From the NCBI GenBank assembly GCA_002503595.1, contig DASC01000160.1, positions 1 through 5,809 on the forward strand: 5,809 bases of DNA, in the 5' to 3' direction. The position numbers were made by a program, and so were the translations under genes. Every line of letters starts with the position of its first letter. The stretch's first letter is position 1. The DNA is from Candidatus Methanogaster sp. UBA203. Lineage in GTDB: Archaea > Halobacteriota > Methanosarcinia > Methanosarcinales > Methanogasteraceae. Positions 1 to 5,809 of this stretch are shown in pieces. A model generated the notes under the pieces. The model was given only the letters and a program-made list of their open reading frames with translations. It was not told the DNA's origin and did not search any database.

Positions 1-31
1 CACGAGATTTCACGAGATTAACACAAGATTA
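1..31 (+). repeat. Degenerate 10-bp tandem repeat, left arm
   Basis: Three imperfect copies of a unit close to CAC(G/A)AGATT(T/A) lie at 1-10, 11-20 and 22-31, with one extra base before the third. The array touches the window edge and may continue outside it. The third copy, CACAAGATTA, is exactly the reverse complement of 108-117, so it could pair with the right arm across about 76 bases. The position, just beyond the last gene of the operon, fits an intergenic repeat element. Its role (RNA end structure, binding site or simple repeat) is not known from the sequence. Confidence 0.6.
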
Positions 32-90
32 TGGTATTAGACATGGGACATTGGTTAGTTTTATATTTTATATCTTACTTCTCCATACTT

Positions 91-117
91 TCTTGTGAAA
101 ATCTGTGTAATCTTGTG
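91..117 (-). repeat. Degenerate 10-bp tandem repeat, right arm (inverted)
   Basis: Read on the minus strand this stretch gives CACAAGATTA, CACAGATTTT and CACAAGA at a 10-base period, which is the same unit as at 1-31 in the opposite orientation. It begins 20 bases after the receiver gene's stop codon, so it would lie in the 3' end of the operon transcript. The minus-strand RNA has no U-run next to it, so a classical hairpin-plus-U or archaeal U-tract terminator is not supported. An 8-base perfect palindrome, TTAGCTAA, sits between it and the gene at 119-126. Confidence 0.55.
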
Positions 118-136
118 GTTAGCTAAACACGTACAC

Positions 137-499
137 TTATTTTATGTACTGTGCAACCGTCGGCTTGAACTGGTGGACATCGATCGGTTTGGATATGTAC
201 CCTGCACATCCTGCTTCAATAAACCGCGCCTCGTCCCCGCTCATTGCGTGTGCGGTAAGCGCAACCACCGGTATCGCCGCGGTCTTGGGATCGGCTTTCA
301 GTTTCCCAAGCACTTCAGGACCATCCATTCCGGGAAGTTGCATATCAAGCAGTATCAGGTCAAATTTTTTCTCTTTGACGCGCTCAAGTGCTTCAAACCC
401 ATCTTCTGCCGGGGTTACCTCGTATCCGTACGTTTCCAGCAGATCCACAGCAAGCTCCATATTCATCGGATTATCTTCAACCACCAGTATCTGTGCCAT
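137..499 (-). CDS. Stand-alone DivK-like response regulator (receiver only)
   Basis: This 120-residue protein is a single receiver (REC) domain with nothing after it, so it is a cytosolic phosphate acceptor without its own DNA-binding or enzymatic output. All receiver landmarks are visible: acidic pair Glu8/Asp9, phospho-acceptor Asp52 in LLDMQLPGMDG, Thr82 in ALTAHA, and Lys104 followed by Pro. The VVEDNPMNMEL start and the short C-terminus resemble the DivK/CheY-like single-domain group. It ends the operon and follows the hybrid kinase by 6 bases, so that kinase is its probable partner. The ATG at 499 is chosen because a strong AGGAGGT lies 8 bases upstream and the protein begins right at the first beta strand. 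Oddly, this frame continues the kinase frame with only one TAG between them, so a read-through fusion is conceivable. Family assignment is secure; pathway and partner are inferred. Confidence 0.95.
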   Translation of the reverse strand: MAQILVVEDNPMNMELAVDLLETYGYEVTPAEDGFEALERVKEKKFDLILLDMQLPGMDGPEVLGKLKADPKTAAIPVVALTAHAMSGDEARFIEAGCAGYISKPIDVHQFKPTVAQYIK

Positions 500-505
500 C
501 TTCTT

Positions 506-3500
506 CTACCTCCTCACAAGCGTTGCAACTTTCTTGATCTCGTTTATCAGTTCTTCCCTGGCAAACTCTCCTTTGCACATTACCGAGATTACATCACTCC
601 TCAGCCGTATTATATCTTCTGATGTGGGATCCCTTGATGTGCAGGTGATTATCGGAATATTTCTCGTTTCAGGATTCGCTTTCAGTCTCGATACCACATC
701 AAACCCGCTCACGTCAGGCATCATCAGATCGAGTATCAGCACATCAGGATGTTCACTGAAGCTCTTCTTTATCCCTTCCTCTCCGCCGTATGCACATAAG
801 ATCTCAAATCCCGCGGGCTCGATCATCGATGCTATCAGTTCAACGGCATCCGGCTCATCGTCCACGACAAGCACCTTCAGCCTCTCGATCCCGAGCGCAT
901 CCTTAAGAGTGTTCAATGCAACGATAAGGGTGTTCTTTTCAACCGGTTTTACGAAGTAATCTGCCACCCCGAGCGAAAATCCAACCTCCGCCTCATCCAG
1001 CATCGATACCACAATCACAGGGATGTTGTTCGTTTCGGAATCGTACTTCAGGTACTTGAGCACATCCCACCCATCCATGCCCGGCAGCATGATATCCAGT
1101 GTGATTGCGAATGGTTTGAGTCTCTTCGCGACTGCCAGCGCTTCCCTGCCATTGCAGACAGGTATAACCCTGTATCCTGCACCGGTAAGCGTCACTGTCA
1201 AGAGTTCGCTTGAGTTTTCATCATCCTCTACGACAAGGATGAGCGGTTCATCCCCGCTTCCCCCGGCAGGTTCGATGATCTCCGGCATCTCGATAGCAGC
1301 GATCTCTTCTGCGGTCACGGTCTCTTTCACTGCCGGCACTTCATGCATCTTTTCAGGCATCTCCACCCCAGCCGCGACCTCGACCTCCTCTCCTGGCATA
1401 TCCTCTTCTGTCGCTTCCGCTTCCGTTTCAGCTTCCGCCCTGCCTGCTATCGGAATCGTGAACGTGAACGTGCTCCCCTTCCCTGTTTCGCTCTCGACCC
1501 ATGCCGTGCCACCGTGCAGTTCTGAAAACTTCTTGACAAGCGAGAGCCCGAGTCCGGTTCCGCCGTACTCCCTGGATGTGGTTGCGTCCGCCTGCATAAA
1601 TGGCTGGAAGAGCTTCTTCTGGCCTGCTTCAGAGATTCCGATCCCTGTGTCTGTGACCGAGATCTCTGCCATATCCCCACTCTGCCGTGCATCCACTGTT
1701 ACAGATCCGCCTTCCGGCGTGAACTTGATTGCGTTACTCAGGAGGTTGTAGAGTATCTGCTTGAACTTGCCCTCGTCCGCATGGATCGTGGTGAGACCTT
1801 CATCGACTGAAACGTCCAATACAATACTCTTCTTTGCCGTGATCGATGCGGTCAGGGTCTTCACTTCGTTGATCGCGTCAGAGACAGAGAAATCCTCGTA
1901 GACCAGTTCTATCTTTCCTGCTTCAACCTTTGAGAGGTCAAGTATGTCGTTTATCAGTTGCAAAAGATGCTTGCCGCTTACAAGGACGTTATTTACGTAC
2001 TTCGCCTGCTTCTCATTGACATGACCGAATACGCCATCGTGGAGTATCTCTGAGAATCCTATGATCGAGTTTAACGGAGTTCTCAGTTCATGGCTCATAT
2101 TTGCAAGGAACTCGGACTTTGTCTGGCTTGCTGCTACAAGTTCCCGCGATGCCATCTCAAGTTTGTCACGCTCACTCTTTAGCTCGGCAGCCATCTCCTG
2201 TATCTCCGTGTAGGCGTTCGCGTTGTTGATAGCCACTGCGATCTGGTCTGTGACGCGCTTGATAAAGCCCACCAGCTCCGGCGTGGCTCTCTTGGTATAG
2301 CATGTAAGGACGACGCCGAGTAGCGCGTCCTTAAAGATTATAGGCGTGCTGATGATGGTATCCGGTGGAACCGTGCCATCTCCGGACGGTATTTTGTATA
2401 TGGTATCTGCAAGATCGGTTGCCACGACCATCTCCTTCTTTACGGCGGTCTCGCCAGGGATCCCCTCGCCCCACAAGAACGATTGCTCTGCGACCGTATC
2501 TGCAGCACCCCTTGCCACTACCGGCAGAAGCGTCTTATGATCACGGTTGCAGAGGTAGACGACGCCCAGAGGCGAATCCGTATACTTCATCAGGTTAGAG
2601 AGACCCTCTGTTACGATTGTGTTTAAGTCGATGGTCCTGCTCGTAACCGTCAGGATATCGGTGTACGCCTCCTCCGCACTCTGCTTCTTCTCAAGGTTCT
2701 CAGCAATCCTCTTACGCTTTGCAACCTCTGACTCCAGGTTTTTATTCGTCTCTTCGATGTCCACCGCAATATTCATTATCGCAAGTCTCTGCTGCTCTGC
2801 TTCCGCAATCTTCCTGTCCAGTTCCGCAGTTCTCCCTTCCACCATCCCCTCAAGACCTTGACTGTACTCTTCCAGTTCTTCTTTTGATTTTCTGAAATTG
2901 GCAGTCATGCTATCGAGAGCCCTTGAGAGTTGCCCGACTTCATTTTTTGCGCTGGTACCGACTCTGTGATCCAGATTCCCCCTCATTATCTCTTCCGTAC
3001 CATAATGCAATTTCACAATCGGTTTTGTTATCGTTCCGGATATTATGGCGGAGATCGTTATACCCAGAAGCACACCCAGAAACGAGAAACCGGCGAGAAT
3101 AAATAGCAACATATCAGTTATCGCGGCAACAGGGGCATACGCTTCTTTTTTATCCCTGTCCGCCACCAGTGTCCAGCCCATATCCGGTATGTGCACAAGA
3201 ACCCTGAGAACCTCCCCCCCGTGATAACTCTTGCATAGAAGCACCTCATGGTTATACCCAGCCAGATATGTGACATCTTCAGGTCCACTTCCCGGATGGA
3301 ACGTCTCAATCTTCTGCGTAAGGAACGTGCCATTTATAAACCTCGATGGCGTTATCATGTAGCCGTCTTCGTTTACGAGGAATATCTCTCCGGTCTCCCC
3401 GAGGCCGGTTCTATCTGTTGCAATCTCGTATAATTCTTCTTCTACGGCAAAATTTATCACACAAACCCCTGAGAATTCATCATCCACAAAAACCGGCGAT

Positions 3501-3982
3501 GCCACAGGTATGACCAATTCTTCCCCCACTTCACCGATATGGATATCGCCAACGTAATCCGCCTCTTTCCCTTCCAAGAACACCACACTATCACAGCCAT
3601 TACGTCCGATGATATCCGGGAGATTGGAGGCAACTACTGTCCCGTTTTTATCCAGGATTGCAATACTGCAAATTTCTTCACGGCTTTTTAATGTAGCATT
3701 TATCATTCTACTCATCTGCTCCATTCTTTTGTTATAATCTATGCGCTCATCCACTGCATCTGTAACAGCATTTCCCAACGCCAGCATCCTGGTATATTGT
3801 TTATAATCCATTAAAACCGTCTCAACATGATCCGCCCTCGATTCCGCAGCGGTCAGCAGATGATTGCAGATCTCCTTTTCGGTCGTATCTTTTGAAAGTG
3901 TGTAGCTAACTACGGTGACAGCCATACCCGCAACCATGATGAGTACGAATATGATGAGAAAAATCTTAGTCTGAATTTTCAT
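506..3982 (-). CDS. Membrane hybrid histidine kinase: dCache-HAMP-GAF-HisKA-HATPase-REC-REC
   Basis: This 1158-residue sensor kinase autophosphorylates on His and passes phosphate to its own receivers. In order: membrane segment about 6-28; extracellular dCache sensor about 35-282, with DKNGTVVAS and the typical GETGEIFLVNEDGYMITPSRF-like stretch near 195-215; second membrane segment about 287-315; HAMP about 316-368; coiled coil about 365-440; GAF about 441-590; HisKA with His631 in MSHELRTPLN; HATPase with N-box Asn750, DTGIGI from Asp778 and GGTGLGL from Gly807; an acidic Glu/Ala/Pro linker about 848-910; REC1 with Glu919/Asp920, Asp963, Ser993 and Lys1012; REC2 with Asp1041/Asp1042, Asp1085, Thr1115 and Lys1137. 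All catalytic residues are present, so the protein looks active. The ATG at 3982 is bounded by an in-frame TAA three codons upstream; its ribosome site is poor. It lies 25 bases after the PocR gene and 6 before the receiver gene. The dCache and GAF ligands cannot be told from sequence. It lacks an Hpt domain and an output domain. Confidence 0.96.
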   Translation of the reverse strand: MKIQTKIFLIIFVLIMVAGMAVTVVSYTLSKDTTEKEICNHLLTAAESRADHVETVLMDYKQYTRMLALGNAVTDAVDERIDYNKRMEQMSRMINATLKSREEICSIAILDKNGTVVASNLPDIIGRNGCDSVVFLEGKEADYVGDIHIGEVGEELVIPVASPVFVDDEFSGVCVINFAVEEELYEIATDRTGLGETGEIFLVNEDGYMITPSRFINGTFLTQKIETFHPGSGPEDVTYLAGYNHEVLLCKSYHGGEVLRVLVHIPDMGWTLVADRDKKEAYAPVAAITDMLLFILAGFSFLGVLLGITISAIISGTITKPIVKLHYGTEEIMRGNLDHRVGTSAKNEVGQLSRALDSMTANFRKSKEELEEYSQGLEGMVEGRTAELDRKIAEAEQQRLAIMNIAVDIEETNKNLESEVAKRKRIAENLEKKQSAEEAYTDILTVTSRTIDLNTIVTEGLSNLMKYTDSPLGVVYLCNRDHKTLLPVVARGAADTVAEQSFLWGEGIPGETAVKKEMVVATDLADTIYKIPSGDGTVPPDTIISTPIIFKDALLGVVLTCYTKRATPELVGFIKRVTDQIAVAINNANAYTEIQEMAAELKSERDKLEMASRELVAASQTKSEFLANMSHELRTPLNSIIGFSEILHDGVFGHVNEKQAKYVNNVLVSGKHLLQLINDILDLSKVEAGKIELVYEDFSVSDAINEVKTLTASITAKKSIVLDVSVDEGLTTIHADEGKFKQILYNLLSNAIKFTPEGGSVTVDARQSGDMAEISVTDTGIGISEAGQKKLFQPFMQADATTSREYGGTGLGLSLVKKFSELHGGTAWVESETGKGSTFTFTIPIAGRAEAETEAEATEEDMPGEEVEVAAGVEMPEKMHEVPAVKETVTAEEIAAIEMPEIIEPAGGSGDEPLILVVEDDENSSELLTVTLTGAGYRVIPVCNGREALAVAKRLKPFAITLDIMLPGMDGWDVLKYLKYDSETNNIPVIVVSMLDEAEVGFSLGVADYFVKPVEKNTLIVALNTLKDALGIERLKVLVVDDEPDAVELIASMIEPAGFEILCAYGGEEGIKKSFSEHPDVLILDLMMPDVSGFDVVSRLKANPETRNIPIITCTSRDPTSEDIIRLRSDVISVMCKGEFAREELINEIKKVATLVRR
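508..514 (-). promoter_or_regulatory. Shine-Dalgarno AGGAGGT overlapping the kinase stop
   Basis: On the minus strand AGGAGGT lies 8 bases before the receiver's ATG. The same bases are the last two codons of the kinase (AGG AGG, Arg1157-Arg1158) and the first base of its TAG stop. A ribosome finishing the kinase therefore sits on the start signal of the receiver, which predicts translational coupling and supports separate initiation of the receiver. Confidence 0.85.
1412..1435 (-). repeat. Hexanucleotide microrepeat in the kinase linker
   Basis: Four imperfect 6-base units (plus-strand CGCTTC, CGCTTC, CGTTTC, AGCTTC) encode residues 850-857, EAETEAEA, at the start of the acidic linker between the HATPase and REC1. 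A change in unit number would add or remove two residues without a frameshift. The same linker carries two copies of a (V/I)EMPE motif near residues 873-877 and 897-901. Confidence 0.6.
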
Positions 3983-3993
3983 CTGCGATTAAA

Positions 3994-4001
3994 CCCCCAC
4001 C
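3994..4001 (-). promoter_or_regulatory. Weak G-rich ribosome site of the kinase gene
   Basis: The only candidate site before the kinase ATG is GGTGGGGG on the minus strand, ending 11 bases before the start. It can pair only partly with a CCUCC-type anti-Shine-Dalgarno. It lies inside a four-codon ATG-GTG-GGG-GTT-TAA reading frame that fills most of the 25-base gap after the PocR gene's tandem stops TAA-TGA. The kinase is thus predicted to be translated less well than its neighbours. Confidence 0.35.
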
Positions 4002-4007
4002 ATCTCA

Positions 4008-4826
4008 TTATGACTCCCCCACGATCTTATATCCGGGCTCCTTACCTGACTCCTCGAGAAGCGCGTTGATCTCCTTCTTGAGTTCTATCATCTTAAGCTC
4101 CCTGCCCACAGCCAGCCGGTTGAATCTCCCAAGTTCATCGGCTTTCTTCTTAATTTCCTCCTCAGCAGCTTTCCGTTCGGTGATCTCTCGCGTCAGTCCT
4201 CTGTTCGCTTCTGCCAGTTCAGCGGTGCGTTCCTGCACACGCCTTTCCAGTTCGTCGTGCGCCCTCTGGAGCGCATCGTTAACCCGGCTCAGTTCCGCTG
4301 CCTGCGCGCCTCTCCTTGCGATGGTCTCTACGATCTTAACCAGCAGACTCGAATAGTTCCAGATCACGTCCTCTCCGACCACACGCATCTTCTCTGCTTC
4401 TTTTACGAGCGTCCCCCGGTCAAGGTTGATTTCATGCGATATCTCTTCGAGATCATGTAGTTGCTCGGAAGAAAACTTCTCAGGTATGAACTGCCCGGCA
4501 AACATCGTTCCTTTGTGCTCGCCATCGATCATGATCGGTGCAACAAAATGCCCGCCGTGTGCAAAGCAGTAGCATATCTCTGGCTCCTCTGACCCAAGTG
4601 CAATCTTCCCCATCTCCATAAACGACCGGAAGCAGCGCTCTTTTCCCTTCTCTGTCGATTGGATCAGGGAGCAAAATCCGGTCGGATTGGTAAACCTTGT
4701 CAGGGGCTCACATTCAGGCGAAAAGATCACAGAAGAGATTCCAACGGCTCTTGCGAAGCTATCCTGGATCGACTGGAGTTCGTCGATGTCGATCAGTTCA
4801 CGTAGCGACGGTGACGAGCCGCTCAT
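4008..4826 (-). CDS. PocR-domain sensor with coiled coil, no kinase domain
   Basis: This 272-residue protein has no signal peptide or membrane segment and should be cytosolic. Residues about 7-160 match a PocR ligand-binding domain: a DELQSIQDSFARAVGISSVI start, PLTRFTN, FCSLI with Cys52, RCFRS with Cys65, ICYCFAHGG with Cys85 and Cys87, and GTMFAGQF ending near 113. PocR domains are predicted to bind small hydrocarbon derivatives; in Salmonella PocR the ligand is 1,2-propanediol. Residues about 160-230 are a charged coiled coil (AELSRVNDALQRAHDELERR, then AEANRGLTREITERKAAEEE). The tail from Phe235 (FNRLAVGRELKMIELKKEIN) recalls a conserved segment that I remember from sensor proteins of methanogens and deltaproteobacteria. 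There is no HisKA, HATPase, receiver or HTH, so it probably signals through the kinase encoded 25 bases downstream. The start at 4826 is firm: an in-frame TAG directly precedes it and AGGGG lies 5 bases upstream. The ligand and partner are inferred. Confidence 0.88.
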   Translation of the reverse strand: MSGSSPSLRELIDIDELQSIQDSFARAVGISSVIFSPECEPLTRFTNPTGFCSLIQSTEKGKERCFRSFMEMGKIALGSEEPEICYCFAHGGHFVAPIMIDGEHKGTMFAGQFIPEKFSSEQLHDLEEISHEINLDRGTLVKEAEKMRVVGEDVIWNYSSLLVKIVETIARRGAQAAELSRVNDALQRAHDELERRVQERTAELAEANRGLTREITERKAAEEEIKKKADELGRFNRLAVGRELKMIELKKEINALLEESGKEPGYKIVGES

Positions 4827-4831
4827 CTATG

Positions 4832-4836
4832 CCCCT
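4832..4836 (-). promoter_or_regulatory. Ribosome site of the PocR gene
   Basis: AGGGG on the minus strand sits 5 bases before the ATG, within the 12-base gap after the DUF169 stop codon. Its closeness to that stop suggests coupled translation of the two genes. Confidence 0.5.
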
Positions 4837-4838
4837 GT

Positions 4839-5687
4839 TTATGGATATGCCTTGTACGGGAATCCGCCTGCTGATCTCTCCATGCCTGTAACCATCCGCT
4901 CAAATACCGATAGCGGCATCCCGAGTCCGAGCAGGTCGGCTTCCCATCCGCCAACCGCTCTTGCCCCGAGACAGAAGAGAGAGCCGTTTAATCTCTGCTC
5001 CTGGAATGGCAGGGCTGTCAGGTCTGCACATACGCCCCTGATCCCGATGGTGCTCATCAGGAATCGGTTACCTGTGAGAAAGTTGTAGCCCTGAATCGCA
5101 AGCAATGCCTGTTTCGGAAGCACCCCGAGAATCACGACGTCGGGAGCAATGTCAAGCTTGCCTGCCGGATACGCAACCGCGGCATCCATGATATCAGGCT
5201 GGATCGAGGTCATCCCGGCGACAGCGTTCTGTGCTGCACCAAGCGTCTCGTACCGCCCTGTGTCGCCCTCGCCAAAGAGCGCAAACTGTGTGTTATCGCT
5301 TGCTTTGCATCCATAGACGAGACCATTTGTAAAGTCTGCCGGCGATGCGGTCATCTCCATCATGTCGGTGTACTTCCGCGTTCTGGAAAGCGGTTCTTCC
5401 TGATACTGATCGGCAAGACCAAGAGCGATTGCTGCTGCCGGACACCCGACATTTCCCTTGTTGATCACAACAACCTCACCATCCATCGCGGCGATCCGAA
5501 CTGCCTCGCACCACGGAACCCCCTGATATTCCTCAGGAGTTCTCGTTCCCGCTGGGATCTCGTGCCCTTTGAGGATCAGTTTAACGCCAACCGGCTGAAC
5601 AATCGAGCCCGGCTCGTCAAAGACATCCATGAACCTCTTGCTCGCTTCCTCAAATGTCATCCCACTACCTTGTTCTGTGTTATCCAT
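4839..5687 (-). CDS. DUF169 family protein
   Basis: This 282-residue protein resembles the DUF169 (COG2043) family, whose biochemical role is unknown to me. Supporting stretches are the N-terminal VGVKLI, WCEAVRIAAMDGEVVVI around Cys60, NVGCPAAAIALGL around Cys82, VYGCKAS at Cys127, the central DVVILGVLPKQAL, IGIRGVCADLTALPF at Cys220 and SLFCLGARAVGGWE at Cys239. It has five cysteines in all, several in the best conserved segments, so metal or cofactor binding is possible but unproven. There is no signal peptide or membrane segment; it is probably cytosolic. The length looks complete. The ATG at 5687 is supported by AGAGGAG 8 bases upstream; Met10 is a weaker alternative. It lies 41 bases after a receiver-like gene end and 12 before the PocR gene, so it is embedded in the signalling operon. 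It may supply, bind or respond to the signal read by its neighbours, which is inference only. Confidence 0.88.
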   Translation of the reverse strand: MDNTEQGSGMTFEEASKRFMDVFDEPGSIVQPVGVKLILKGHEIPAGTRTPEEYQGVPWCEAVRIAAMDGEVVVINKGNVGCPAAAIALGLADQYQEEPLSRTRKYTDMMEMTASPADFTNGLVYGCKASDNTQFALFGEGDTGRYETLGAAQNAVAGMTSIQPDIMDAAVAYPAGKLDIAPDVVILGVLPKQALLAIQGYNFLTGNRFLMSTIGIRGVCADLTALPFQEQRLNGSLFCLGARAVGGWEADLLGLGMPLSVFERMVTGMERSAGGFPYKAYP

Positions 5688-5695
5688 GTTTCACA

Positions 5696-5702
5696 CTCCT
5701 CT
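5696..5702 (-). promoter_or_regulatory. Shine-Dalgarno of the DUF169 gene
   Basis: AGAGGAG on the minus strand ends 8 bases before the ATG at 5687. This is a strong site and it decides for this start over the internal Met10. No convincing TATA-like or other promoter element is visible in the 41-base gap, so transcription probably enters from upstream. Confidence 0.75.
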
Positions 5703-5728
5703 GAAGGTTATCACAATCTACGACCGTT

Positions 5729-5809
5729 TCAGTCCACCTCACCCCATGTATTGCAAACCTTCACAATCTCATTTACCAGTTCTGCTTTATTAGACTTGTT
5801 GCTAATTAG
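5729..5809 (-). CDS. C-terminal end of an upstream gene, receiver-like (partial)
   Basis: The last 26 codons of an open frame enter from the right edge and end in TGA at 5729. The peptide ends KAELVNEIVKVCNTWGEVD. Its ELVNEIVKV lines up with ELINEIKKV in the last helix of REC2 of the kinase in this window, so the gene probably ends in a receiver domain and is another response regulator or hybrid kinase. With so few residues this is a resemblance, not a firm family call. It runs in the same direction as the rest and ends 41 bases before the DUF169 gene, so the operon most likely begins outside the window. Confidence 0.6.
   Translation of the reverse strand, partial: LISNKSNKAELVNEIVKVCNTWGEVD

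Noticed and set aside
57..76. TATA-like AT-rich stretch that could be an archaeal promoter for a plus-strand transcript
   Set aside because: No credible plus-strand gene follows. The open frame starting at 95 is antisense to the receiver gene, and AT-rich intergenic DNA easily gives such matches.
1..117. CRISPR array
   Set aside because: The repeated unit is only 10 bases, is contiguous without spacers, and changes orientation between the two arms.
1..136. Intrinsic terminator for the operon
   Set aside because: There is pairing potential, but the minus-strand RNA has no U-run after it, so neither a bacterial nor a U-tract archaeal terminator is supported.
144..959. Long plus-strand open frame of 271 codons opposite the receiver and the kinase 3' end
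   Set aside because: It is Ser/Thr/Ile-rich with no recognisable domain and lies antisense to two certain receiver domains, crossing their gene boundary. It is a shadow of their codon pattern.
1023..1751. Plus-strand open frame of 242 codons opposite the HATPase and linker region
   Set aside because: Very Ser/Pro-rich, no domain, and entirely antisense to conserved kinase motifs; no fitting ribosome site was recognised.
4827..4841. Possible read-through fusion of the DUF169 and PocR genes, which are also in the same frame
   Set aside because: Two in-frame stops (TAA at 4839-4841 and TAG at 4827-4829) separate them, and the PocR ATG has its own ribosome site.
4687..5088. Plus-strand open frame of 133 codons across the DUF169/PocR junction
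   Set aside because: It is antisense to two well-supported genes and shows no family features.

Overview
The window reads as one minus-strand operon of signal-transduction genes. In order of transcription (right to left) it holds: the last 26 codons of a gene whose C-terminus resembles the end of a receiver domain (5729-5809); a DUF169-family protein (4839-5687); a cytosolic PocR-domain sensor with a long coiled coil and no kinase domain (4008-4826); a 1158-residue membrane hybrid histidine kinase (506-3982); and a stand-alone DivK-like receiver protein (137-499). Gaps between genes are 41, 12, 25 and 6 bases. Three of the four complete genes have a recognisable Shine-Dalgarno sequence, so co-transcription and translational coupling are likely. 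The operon promoter must lie to the right of the window.

The DNA has roughly balanced GC by eye and uses AGA/AGG for arginine and ATA for isoleucine freely. Together with the PocR/dCache/hybrid-kinase repertoire and output-less receivers, this suggests a euryarchaeon of the methanogen or methane/alkane-oxidiser (Methanomicrobia-like) kind. This is inference: no ribosomal or metabolic marker gene is present, and a deltaproteobacterium-like bacterium cannot be excluded.

A likely working model has three inputs: the extracellular dCache domain and the cytosolic GAF domain of the kinase, and the separate PocR protein. They converge on one HisKA/HATPase core (His631). That core can pass phosphate to two built-in receivers (Asp963, Asp1085) and to the separate receiver (Asp52). 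No DNA-binding or enzymatic output domain is encoded here, so the output is presumably protein-protein contact or lies in the truncated upstream gene. The DUF169 protein is the odd member; its role is unknown.

The most notable detail is that the kinase and the terminal receiver are in the same reading frame, separated by a single TAG codon. The receiver's Shine-Dalgarno sequence is built from the kinase's last two arginine codons and that stop. The 136 bases after the operon hold no gene, only two small arrays of a degenerate 10-base repeat in opposite orientations.
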